Positions 45,601 through 57,600 of a DNA stretch of 64,000 nucleotides are shown piece after piece; within the stretch, counting starts at the first letter, position 1, and every line of letters starts with the position of its first letter. A program made the position numbers and the translations under genes. The stretch covers positions 330,744,294-330,808,293 of the forward strand of contig NC_053390.1 of the NCBI RefSeq assembly GCF_905171765.1. Direction: 5' to 3'. Under the pieces are notes generated by a model. It was not told the DNA's origin, searched no databases, and saw only the letters and a program-made list of their open reading frames with translations. This DNA is from Bufo bufo. Lineage: Eukaryota > Chordata > Amphibia > Anura > Bufonidae.

Positions 45601-48600
45601 GACCGGACACCACCACCCTGGGTCACCCCACCACTGCGGACACCACCACCCTGGGTCATAGCCTGCTGGTGGAATTAGAGCCATACGCCTGACCGCTGCC
45701 ATACAAAAACTCAGCCGTAACCTGACTGTAGTACTGCCCCGTGTCCCCTGATGAATCCTGGGGCATACTCTTTTTGAAGAAACGCGTCGGGACTCTTGAG
45801 TATTCCTCTCACTTTATCCCCTCCAGTGGATAATTTCTGTGGTGGGGTTACGCTTATTTTGGTAAATTTGTGTGTTTTTTGCTCCTCCGGACGGATTTTC
45901 TCTTCCTTATGTGTGAGGGCCTCCCTAGGGTCATCTATATAGGTAAAGAGATCCTGTCTGGGCCACCCCTTGCGGGGCTTTTTGGACCCCGTCCCGAGGA
46001 TACTTGTTATAGGGCGGACCAGGCCAAGCAGGGAGTTACTAGGGCTTGCCAATTTCATCTGACATAGCCGTGCTCGGCCTGCCATCTATGGTCCAGTCCA
46101 CCACTAACACCTTACCAATATCTTAATTTACTGGTCTTTATCTATGTACCAGTCTGTGTATGTATTTGTCTTACTTGTTGTTTGTCTGTAGGGGCCGTTG
46201 TTTTACTCCTATTATTTAATAAAAGTGATATTTTAGTAGTTACTGCCCCCTCTAGTTTATTGATATTGTTTATTGAGCAGTAATCAGGGAGACACTCCTG
46301 TCTTCTCCTGACTGACCACCTTTAGTCTGTATTTCTTTGCTCCCCTTTGCATGACTGCATCGCAGCACGAACTGGGATTTGTTGTGAGTCAGTGGCGTAC
46401 CGGGCTTCACAACACTATGCTAGGCGGAGGCTTCTGCCTAGCAGTGAGCCAGTGACGTCATCTGCACAGATGGGCGGTGTATAGCGATGCCATAGGCTCT
46501 TTTGGAGGCATTTACTATGCTACTTTGCATAGTACCCGCCTCCAAAAGAGCCTAGGCACCATCTCCACAGGAACATAGGTCTGGCAGCTTTGGATCATTC
46601 AGGAGGACCGGGGCTGTCGCAGGAAATGAACAGTTTCACCGATCACTAGGGAGAGTCAGTCAAGGCCCAGAAGTGTAGACATTGGCCCCAGGCCTCTGCG
46701 GTTTAAAACTGCAGAAACCCAGCGGCTACGGTGACCTCTTATTAGCTGGCTCCTTATTTAAACAGACTACTTCTGCTGTACATGTACCGCGGCGGTCATC
46801 TAAGGGTTAGTAGATTTTGATGAGGAAAATCCACTGGCATAAACCACTAATAATTTTGCTGCTACGTGTCTGGCTCTGTTCCAGGTGTGCAATGAATATT
46901 CTCGGTAACTGAAGGCCTCTAAAGCTTTTCCTTAAACATAACTAGTTTAACCTCTGCACACATTCGAGTGGAAGTCCTTCAGTGATGCCATTCCTCATAA
47001 GAACCCTTGAGCTCTCACATTTATAATAATGTAATTGTAGGTGCTTCTTGTAGATAAATGAAGACGTCACTCTTCCATCCAGATGGTCACCTAAATACTT
47101 ACATCAAAGGCATTCAAGATAGCTTCATCACTTCTCCGTTTTCCACAATGACTAGAACACTGATCATTTAAAGTGTCATGCGCTTGATTTCCGTTCAGAT
47201 GTCACAGAGAGCATAAAATGACTGCACATGTCTTACCAACCACTTTAGTTCTTCTTAGGACTTCTAGAAGGGAAAGAATACTAAAACTTGTCATGAACTG
47301 TGCTTTAAAGGGAATGTGTCACCGAGATTTTTATCTGGCAGTTAAAACCAAATAGTAACACATCTCCTTTTTTTTATTTTCTGATTGAAGATTTTTTTTA
47401 TTCTTATTCTGTCTCCTGAACATTATTATGTGGGCGGCCATCTTGCCTGAGCTGTTCTTAACCACCTCAGCTACCCTAGCTTAAACACCCTTAATGACCA
47501 GACCACTTTTTACACTTCTGCACTACACTACTTTCACCGTTTATTGCTCGGTCATACAACTTACCACCCAAATTAATTTTACCTCCTTTTCTTCTCACTA
47601 ATAGAGCTTTCATTTGGTGGTATTTCATTGCTGCTGACATTTTAACTTTTTTTGTTATTAATCGAAATTGACCGAAATTTTTGCAAAAAAATGACATTTT
47701 TCACTTTCAGTTGTAATTTTTTTTTAAAAAAACAACATCTATATATAAATTTTTCTCTAAATTTATTGTTCTACATGTCTTTGATAAAAAAAAAATGTTT
47801 GGGTAAAAAAAAAATGGTTTGGGTAAAAGTTATAGCGTTTACAAACTATGGTACAAAAATGTGAATTTCCGCTTTTTGAAGCAGCTCTGACTTTCTGAGC
47901 ACCTGTCATGTTTCCTGAGGTTCTACAATGGCCAGACAGTAGAAAAACCCCACAAATGACCCCATTTCGGAAAGTAGACAGCCTAAGGTATTTGCTGATG
48001 GGCATAGTGAGTTCATAGAACTTTTTATTTTTTGTCACAAGTTAGCGGAAAATGATGATTATTATTTATTTATTTATTTTCCTTACAAAGTCTCATATTC
48101 CACTAACTTGTGACAAAAAATAAAAACTTCCATGAACTCACTATGCCCATCACGAAATACCTTGGGGTGTCTTCTTTCCAAAATGGGGTCACTTGTGGGG
48201 TAGTTATACTGCCCTGGCATTTTAGGGCCCCTAATGCGTGAGAAGTAGTTTGAAATCAAAATGTGTAAAAAATGCCCTGTGAAATCCTAAAGGTGCTCTT
48301 TGGAATTTGGGCCCCTTTGCCCAACTAGGCTGCAAAAAAGTGTCACACATGTGGTATTGCCGTACTCAGGAGAAGTTGGGCAATGTGTGGGGTGTCATTT
48401 TACATATACCCATGCTGGGTGAGATAAATATCTCGGTCAGATGCCAACTTTGTATAAAAAAATGGGAAAAGTTGTCTTTGGCCGAGATATTTCTCTCACC
48501 CAGCATGGGTATATGTAAAAAGACTAAAGTATAAAAGTGAGGCGGCTCTCTATTGACAAGAGGATGGAGTATGGTGCTCAATCCAAACAGAGCGTACCCA

Positions 48601-51600
48601 ATGCTTGTGGTGAGGGAGTATAAGTAAAAGTAGAGGGATGGCACTCAAAGCAATTGAGGTGTATGGAAAAGTAATACTATTTAATATGGAATAACTGATA
48701 GAAAAAATATCAAATATAATATAGTAAAATGTCTGTATATCAAACACATGTGAAAATATTCAATATAAAAAGTACATGGTAGTCATATCAATATAGAGAT
48801 AAAAAAGATAATAAAAATATGAAGATGGTTGAATGATAAATAATAAATAAATAAATAATAGATAATAAATGTCAATTCAAATGCAATCCTGCTGGAAAAA
48901 AGACAGTCCTATAGGCCTGTTGGAAAAAAGTCTGATCTTATATTGTAAAGACCAATAGTATCCTGGTACAATATATTGTCAATTGTGTAAAATCCTGCTG
49001 GAAAAGAAAAGTACTCCTGGTATAGGAGGATGAGAGACAGTCTTGTGAGCCTGTTAGGAAAAAGGAAGGTCCAGTTTCATAGCATATACTCTGGTAGAGA
49101 GATGGGGTAACCTGATGTAAGCTGAAAGGTGGATACCTTTCTATAGAGGTTTTGATTATAGATCCCAGAGTTATGGGGTGGAGACAAACAAATCCGATTT
49201 TGTTTTTAGTTGTTGTTCACAGATCCAGTATTGGTAAGCTGTGGAATAAAGACTGCTTTGTAAGCAGGTACATTACCCTCCTTGCGGCTGTGAGCTGGTC
49301 AGCGGTTCCTGTCTGGGCGGCGGTATCCACGTGTGCCGTTCCCGCTCGCTGTCTGCTCAGGCCGTTGGTTGCTGCTGGGTGTCGTCACTTCCGGTGACGT
49401 CTTCTGCGTTCCTAGGATCTCCCGCTCAGTGCTGTTACAGCTTGCCACGTGGAGGCTAGTGGCGGGAAATACAAACGTTGCAGCTTCTTTAGGGGGGAAA
49501 CAGATACATAGCTCCGGAGCTGATCTATAGTTGTATGATCCTTCTGGTTGTTGCTAGCTAGATGTGATAGGCTTACTCAATGCCCCATACGCGTTTCAGA
49601 GCGTACTGCTCCTTCATCAGTGGGAAATTGACGACACCCAGCAGCAACCAACGGCCTGAGCAGACAGCGAGCAGGAACGGCACACGTGGATACCGCCGCC
49701 CAGACAGGAACCGCTGACCAGCTCACCAACAGCCGCAAGGAGGGTAATGTACCTGCTTACAAAGCAGTCTTTATTCCACAGCTTACCAATACTGGATCTG
49801 TGAACAACAACTAAAAACAAAATCGGATTTGTTTGTCTCCACCCCATAACTCTGGGATCTATAATCAAAACCTCTATAGAAAGGTATCCACCTTTCAGCT
49901 TACATCAGGTTACCCCATCTCTCTACCAGAGTATATGCTATGAAACTGGACCTTCCTTTTTCCTAACAGGCTCACAAGACTGTCTCTCATCCTCCTATAC
50001 CAGGAGTACTTTTCTTTTCCAGCAGGATTTTACACAATTGACAATATATTGTACCAGGATACTATTGGTCTTTACAATATAAGATCAGACTTTTTTCCAA
50101 CAGGATTGCATTTGAATTGACATTTATTATCTATTGTTTATTTATTTATTATTTATCATTCAACCATCCTCATATTTTTATTATCTTTTTTATCTCTATA
50201 TTGATATGACTTCCATGTACTTTTTATATTGAATATTTTCGCATGTGTTTTATATACAGACATTTTACTATATTATATTTGATATTTTTTCTATCAGTTA
50301 TTCCATATTAAATAGTATTACTTTTCCATACACCTCAATTGCTTTGAGTGCCATCCCTCTACTTTTACATATGTAAAAAGACATCAGAAAACGGGATACA
50401 TAATAAACCATTCATATAACTAATAAGATAGTGGGATACTGTCACTGTTCTCTTATCATCTCATCTTTGAATTTTAGGCAGTGATGCTCATTGTGTGAAC
50501 AAACAGTATTCATTAAAGATCACACAGCTAGAACAGGAAGCCGAGCAGGCTAAAACTGAATTGGCTGAAGCTCAGAAACAGTTACAAGAGCTGGAAAACA
50601 AAGAACTGCGGGACCAGGCACAGAAAGCCAAATTACAGAAAGATTTCCGTAAGAAAATGGAGGCTGCAAAACTTAAAATGCAGGTATGAAGGTATTGGAA
50701 TAATTCAGAAAAATGTCTTATTATAGAAAGGCATCATATAAATATATTCATATTCATGTGTGCCTGTCTATAGAGTACATTTACATAGAATAAATGGAAT
50801 CTCGAAAAACCCCTTAGCAAGTTCCATGTTTTTATACTTTGGTGCAGATTTGAACAGAATTCCTGTGCATCTTGCTTAGTAAATTCCCCTGTGTGCTTTT
50901 GATTAATTTCTCACCAGGCATTACAGAAAAAGCAGCAAGATACAAAGAGGCTTGTAAACATATCAGCTCAGAATGAGAAGTGCGCATCTGATCTGGAGCA
51001 AAACATACAAAACATGCGGCAACAACAGGCGCAGCTTCAGAAAAAGCTAAAAGAGGAAAGTGATGTAAAGAAGAAGCTGGAGTTGGCCGTGCAAAAGGAC
51101 CAGCAACAAATCAAGGTAAGTAAAAACTCCTATTTTCCACATCTGTCTGTAAATTACATCATTGTCCATTAGCCTGCGTTCACATCTGTAATGAAAGCTG
51201 CATTAGGGGCCTTCACTGCAGATTCCATCCAAATTGATGGACAGAAAGCCACATTGCAGTCATTTTACTGCACAAAACAGGGCAAAACAAACTATTCCAT
51301 TATAGTCCCTGGGATCTGACTGGCATGTTCATGTGTCCGTCATGTGACAGGTCCGATGTTTCTGTTATTTTTACTGTTCTGCTACTAAAAAGGAGCAGAG
51401 CAAAAGGAATTTAGTATGTGGCCTTTAAATAAATTGTCAAGGTTTTGTAAAATTACCCTGATTTCTTTATATTTTTAACAGGAAACCGTCATCAGGATTT
51501 AGGTCCCCAATCTGCCACTAACCTGTTACCCAGGACAATGGCAGCTTCTCGAAGATGATTTGATGATATTTTCTTAGCAATTTGGCATAATGCAGAAAAA

Positions 51601-54600
51601 CAGTCGAAATGCTGTATTCCAGTGCGTGTAAGGAGTAATGTGGGTGGAGTCACTCTCCTTAAGAGTCACGCTGGCTGGCACCCCTCATGGCTTGTTTGAC
51701 GTCTTGAAGGCTGGGGACATTGTCACAAGTCACCTCTAGCGGCATCTGGCACATATGCAGTGTACAGATACAGTTATGGTTCTGTGTTGTGCCGTTCCTT
51801 TATTATTTCTACTAGAAGTTATGATTGAATTGCTATTAGCCTTCAGTAAGGGTACAGAGGGGAGGTAACCAGTTGGGGGGGTGTCTCTGCACAGTCTCAC
51901 TCTATCCAATCAGTGCTGCCATTTTCAGACTGTGCAGGTACCCCCCCCCCCCCCCCCCCCCCAACTGGTTACCTCCCCTCTGTACCCTTACAACAGACTG
52001 CTAGCAATTCAGTCATAACTTCTAGTAGAAATAATACAGGAATGGCACAACATAGAGACATAAGAATAGATGCTCCAGAATTGTTATTACATGGGGAATG
52101 CATGAAGCTATTAAGCAGGCATGTCAGGAGCGGTGAAAGGTCCTCTTTAAGTGCCTCAATGGTGGGCCCAAGCCACTCTGTGCACCCTTGCTCTTTCTGC
52201 TTCTTCTGCCTTCCCCGTCCTTCTTGGACCTGTCAATCAAGAAGTAGAGGGAGAGACTGGCAGAGCAAGGGTGCACAGAGCAACTTGGGCCCGTCCTTGG
52301 TGCACTTAACTGCTCATTTGCATATGCATTAAAAGTACTTTTTCTCCAGAATGAAGGAACTTCTCGCTAAATGAAAGATATTACATTTAGCTGAGCTAGC
52401 CCTACAAGGCACTGTGCCTGGTTTAACAGAGAATTTCCTGGTGACAGGTCCCCTTTAATTCTAGGTACATTTCAGTTTTACAGTCAAGCCACATTAGTAC
52501 CTGTTAGAAAAAAAATCTATATTTTTTTTTTTTTTGTATGTTCAGGAGCTTCAGTTGAAGAATGAGCAACAACAGAAGATGCTGAAACTAAAAAATGAAG
52601 AGATTGCAGCCATTAGACGGCGGAAGAGTACCCCAAGTATTCCAGACCAGCTTCAGCTAGTGAGGGCTTCTATAACATACTGTATAATGCTTTATATTTG
52701 ATGGACAGGGAGGGGAGCGAATTCAAGACCAACTGTATGTGCTTGCTAAAAATGTTGAACTTGGAAAAAGGTAGATGTTGGATGAAAGTAATATACCGCT
52801 GAAATAATTCAACTTAGGGCTGTGTACACAGGCATGGAGCCTGCGTGGAGGTCATATGGCTTCTTTATAGCTGTGTGACCTCTGTACCCTGCTGTAGAGG
52901 CTTCATCAGATGAGCTCTTAGGATTCTCATGTGTCGGGTTTGTGGTTAAATTGCAGAGGAAAAAATACAAAAATGGAGGAGAAAAATGCAAAATAACCTA
53001 AAACCAGTGCATAAAAATAGAACCCTTTACTTACAGAAAATAGACTTTGTAACTGATATGCATTTTTTTTTATTTCTTAAAGGGATATTCCATTTTACTT
53101 AATTTGTAAAATACAGACCCAAACTCACCGTAACATACATGAGTTTTATATTAGTAAGTGCAATAAACCTTTGTCTCTTCATAGTTGAATAGTTCAGCCC
53201 GTGGAGGATTCCTGTGTAGTGCATCCATGAACAAACCAAGGCTAAACACGGTCACTCGAACCCATGTTGAGTTCTATTTAAGTTAGCCGAGGAAATCACA
53301 TGAGCTATAATTCAACTGCAGAGACAAGGGTTGCTTTCATCATAGATAAGGGTGGACAGCCAACATGCAGGAAATGCAGCCACCCAGAGGTTAATCGTGG
53401 AAGATCAGACATCATGCATGCAGCAAACACCACTATTCTGTTTAAATAAAGGAGTGTGTTAAAGAGATACCCTTTCATTTTTTATTTTTTTTTATGAAAA
53501 AAAAATTACAACTGTTTTTGTAAATAGTTTTGATTAAAGGGGTTCTCTGAGACTGGAAACCCCTTTTCATACATGCAGGCTGAGTACAGGTTAATATAAA
53601 AAAAATAAAGACTCGCCTGTCACTGGCGGTCTGATTCCAGCACTGGGCTCACCTATCCTCTGCTTCAGTTCCTTGCTATACCGGAAGTCTGACAGCCAAT
53701 CAGTGTCCTCAGTGGTGACGTGTGCAGATACCAGATACGGAACATACAGTAACTGCTGCCACTGCTGAGGCCACTAATTGGCTGTTGTATTTCTGGTCTA
53801 GCGGGGACCGGAAGAGGAGAATGGAGCTTGGCACTGGAATTGGAATCCGAGCCTTGTATCCAGCCTACACAAAGGAAAAGAGGTTCTCAGTCTCGGATAA
53901 CTCCTTTAACCCATTTAAGGTTTTGGCAACCTTTTTTAAGCCTTTTTTGATTATTGATTTACATGTATTTTGCCTCCTTTTGGCTTCTGCAACTGCCAGT
54001 ACTGTAACAGAAGTGATGGAATACTGGTAACCTGTCCAGCAAATTGCATACCTATTGCCAGACTCGCAGCTGCCCAGTTCAACAAGAACTGGCAAACTTG
54101 CCCTGCAACACCTCTATCACTACAGGGGCTCAGGGCTACAGCAGATTAGCTATCCCAATAGGGGTGATCCCACTCAGAGACCTAACTAGTTAACCTTAAG
54201 CTGTCCCTGCTGGTGGTAAGGAATCTTGCAGGTGGAGCGGGCAGGTCAAGTAGTTGTACTAGCCAGGGTCAAAAACAGAGCAGTCAAACGTCAAAGCCAA
54301 AACCATATCTAATAGCAAAAACTGAAATAAGCCAAGTCAGAACCAAGAGAGAAAAGGGTATAGAGATGCACAGGCAGAAGAACAGTCATTTAACAGTCCA
54401 AGGTTAAACACAGTAGCAAGCAAGGAGAAGGGAGTAATCAGGAAAACAAGCCAAGTCAAGAACAAGAATATTCACAAAATGCACAGAGTAATCTAGCACA
54501 CACAGGAACCAGGTTGAAAGTACAGTAATTGGCATTGAGCAATCTCAGCAGCAGAATATAATATAATATATAATTAAATACAGCAGAGATCTCACTGATT

Positions 54601-57600
54601 GGCTCTCAAGCCAAGCCCTTTCCTGACTCTCATCTCCATAGACACATGCTCCTGTCTCTTTGCCTGCCTTCTGGAGCAGAGATTGTTGCAAGTACACAGC
54701 GAGCTGCAGAATGATGTTCTGTGATAAATCCATTATACTGACCTCTCTTTCTCCAGCCTCTCGCTTTCCAACCCTCAACTATCTTTTAAGCAGAGGCGAG
54801 AGAGGGGCTGGAGACCAAGCTGTCAGACAGGCAGTCTGACAGATTTAGCAGAGAACAGCTTTCTACATCTGGCTATGTACTCAGAAACTTAGTAGCTCCA
54901 GAAGCTAAATAAAGCAACATTTCTAATTAAAACCGATTACAAAAAATGCTTTCTTATGCCAAAAATACATGAAAATCAATAATAAAAAATATATTCAAAA
55001 GTATTCATAGTCATTCAAGTGTACCTACAATTGCAGGTGACTTGACAACATAAGCTTTTGTGTGTGCACATGAGGAATAACACTATATCTGGCCATTATA
55101 TAAGATTTATCTGGCATTTATAAGCAGTTTTCCCCCTGCAAACCCAATCACTAATTCTGAGTTTTCACTGAGCTAGTGTGTGGAGACTAGTTGCACTTAT
55201 GTCTCCCATACACAGAACATGGAGAAAACAGGAGATTCTGCTTCCTAACTCTCTTACACTCACTCAGAGGCACAATATACTCTGATTTATGCAGAGTTTG
55301 TTGAAAGGTTGGTAAACATTGAACATATTTTTTTGCATAGCATCACTCCAAGAGCCATGACAATGCTCTCCTTGTAATCAAAACCTAACCTACCCCTGCT
55401 TCTACAACCATATTGCTTTTTTGAATATTGTTTGTAAGTAGTTATAAAGAAACATGACTCTATGTTAGAAATAAATGAAAAAATATCCCTTTATTTTAAT
55501 GGGTTTTCCAGTCCCCACAGCAATTTTACATCATGTCCCCAAAAGTGTTCAGCCTAATGAAAAAACACCTATTCACTAGTGCTAGGTTCCAGCACTGTGG
55601 GTCCTGTTTCTGCTGCTCACAGTTCCCTGTGGAACAGAAGTGTGACGTCCCATTGATTCACTGGCTTCAGCGGTGACGTGTCTTGCTGGTCCACAGGTGA
55701 CAGATGAACAGAGCATCGGTGAATAGTTAAGTGATGTTTTATCCTTAGGCTGAGCACTTACAGGGCCGTAATAAAATTGCTATGGGGTTGGACAACCCCT
55801 TTAAATAAAGGCCAAGGCTTATCACTGATTAGAACTGCCCTCTGTTAGCCAAGCAGACCTTTGGAACCAATATATTAGAAAGACACCCATAGATTTAATT
55901 GGATGCTGCGTAATGCATCCTGCAATGTTCTCTGTATGCTTTGTTTGTGCTGTATACATAGATTTCTGAAACAATATGTTCCCTCACAATCAAACCTTTT
56001 TGCATCGAATATATTTTGTAACATCTTTCATTCAGAAATTAGAAGAACAGAAGAAGTGGCTTGATGAAGAGGTGGAGAAGGTCTTGAAGGAGCGTCAAGC
56101 ACTGAGTGAGCTAGAAGAGGATTTAAAGAAAAGAGAAGAGAGTGTTGCTAAGTTAGAAGGCATGCTTAAAGAAAAGGGCCACCTGGAGATCAAAAAATTG
56201 CGATCAAGTCAGGTATGGTTCATTGATTACCTTCATCAATGTAATTCAGTCTTGCTGTGCATCCACTAGGGAGCTTGTAAGCAACGGCCCACATTTACTA
56301 ATGTTAGTGTATATATTGCGCCCAAAAAATGGTGCAATTCTGTGTATCTAGGATTAGAGAAAAGGTCATCTTCTAGTCAAAAACGGAGCGTAGCTTAATG
56401 GGAAAGAGACATGGCCTTAGATGCAACATTTTGCACCAAAATTGTGCCACAAAATAAGCCAACCAGTACTTGACATAGAGTTAGAGAGAAGTGTCTATCC
56501 CTGCACCACATTTATCATCCAGCCTGAGCCCATTTGATAAGTCTGGTGCAGGTCTAGACGCCATCTACCGACTTAGTAAATCTGTCCCAATGTACTTCCC
56601 TGCCACTGAGAGATCGTTTATAGTGGTGTATATTTGTCTGTAATGGATAATATATGATCACAGGTCTTCTTGCATGCACTGCGCTCCATGCATATTGCAG
56701 GTAGCATTGCTTTGACTTCTGATTCAGAAAATATAGAGCACAATATAGAGGATTGTTCTGGTTTTCACAGAAACATATAATTCATTCTAAAGTGAAACCT
56801 AGACCTAGAGCAGTGATCTCCAACCACAACTTCCAGCATAACATGACCGCTTGTGATTGTCAGTGCTTGCTTAGGAGTTGTAGTTTTGCAGAACCTTGAG
56901 AGCCACAAGTCGATGACCACTTGCCCTAGGGTTTCACAACCCAGCCTTATTTGGATCTGCTCAGATAGACAAATGTGGTATCCACCACCCCTAATCCCCC
57001 AATGTACTTTGTGATGTAATCAAGATCACTTTCAGCCATATTTCACGATTACCCAAATATTGTATAACACGTTTGTGGATTATATCCGCTGACAAATGAA
57101 TTTTCTGCTGTTTTCTTAGGCTTTGAACAGTGACATATTGAAATTGTCAACTCGGCTCCATGCATTAGAGAATGAGCTTACAGACAAAAGTGAGAAACTG
57201 CATAGCAGTAACAGCGAGGAGCAGAAGAAAGTGTCTGAGGAGGTTAAAGTTCTGCAGAAGGAGCGGGACCACCTCCTACAGAAAAGAGACAGCCTAGATG
57301 AAAAACTAAAAAATGGCACCGTGCTGTCTCCAGAGGTAGGCTTGTACTGTGTCTTCTCTAGTAAACCAGCTTGCGTTTGGGGAGAGAACCTGTCAGCTCT
57401 CCTAACTTGTCGGTTTTAGAAAATACTTCTAGAGAACCGGTCACAAGAAGACGCAGTGCGGTCTGAAGGCAGCATGTTATAGAGCAGGAGAAGCTGAGCA
57501 GATTGATCTATAGTTTTATAGTAAATTATTCAGTATAACTTGTAATGTATTCATTTATTTTCCTGCTCATTCTGGGCTTTGAAGTCCAGGCGGCGGTCCT

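Larger units (their letters stand above)
44962..46263. repeat. 1.3-kb near-perfect palindrome
   Basis: Arms 44,962-45,612 and 45,613-46,263 are reverse complements with only a few differences, centred at about 45,612. The outer ends read tcaataaactagagggggca and its inverse tgccccctctagtttattga. A 124-codon frame starting [11 protein letters not shown] is present in both arms (45,140-45,514 + and 45,711-46,085 -). It matches nothing I recognise and probably reflects the repeat. KIF27 intron 9. Confidence 0.95.
44964..46328. mobile_element. Inverted-repeat retroelement-like insertion, 14-bp TSD
   Basis: gtatttctttgctc stands at 44,950-44,963 and again at 46,329-46,342. The insert between them consists of the palindrome plus about 65 bp of extra sequence on the right only. 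It has split a copy of the TTAA MITE family seen at 36,356. The TSD length and hammerhead-like motifs suggest retrotransposition rather than a DNA transposon. Confidence 0.75.

Noticed and set aside
45474..45678. Short frames at the palindrome centre
   Set aside because: They come from a gacccagggtggtggtgtcc-type mirrored repeat at the centre of symmetry.
52800..52925. Third hammerhead-like motif on the minus strand
   Set aside because: It has CTGATGA and a CCTCT/AGAGG stem, but the GAAA core is missing and stem I does not pair, so at most a decayed relic.
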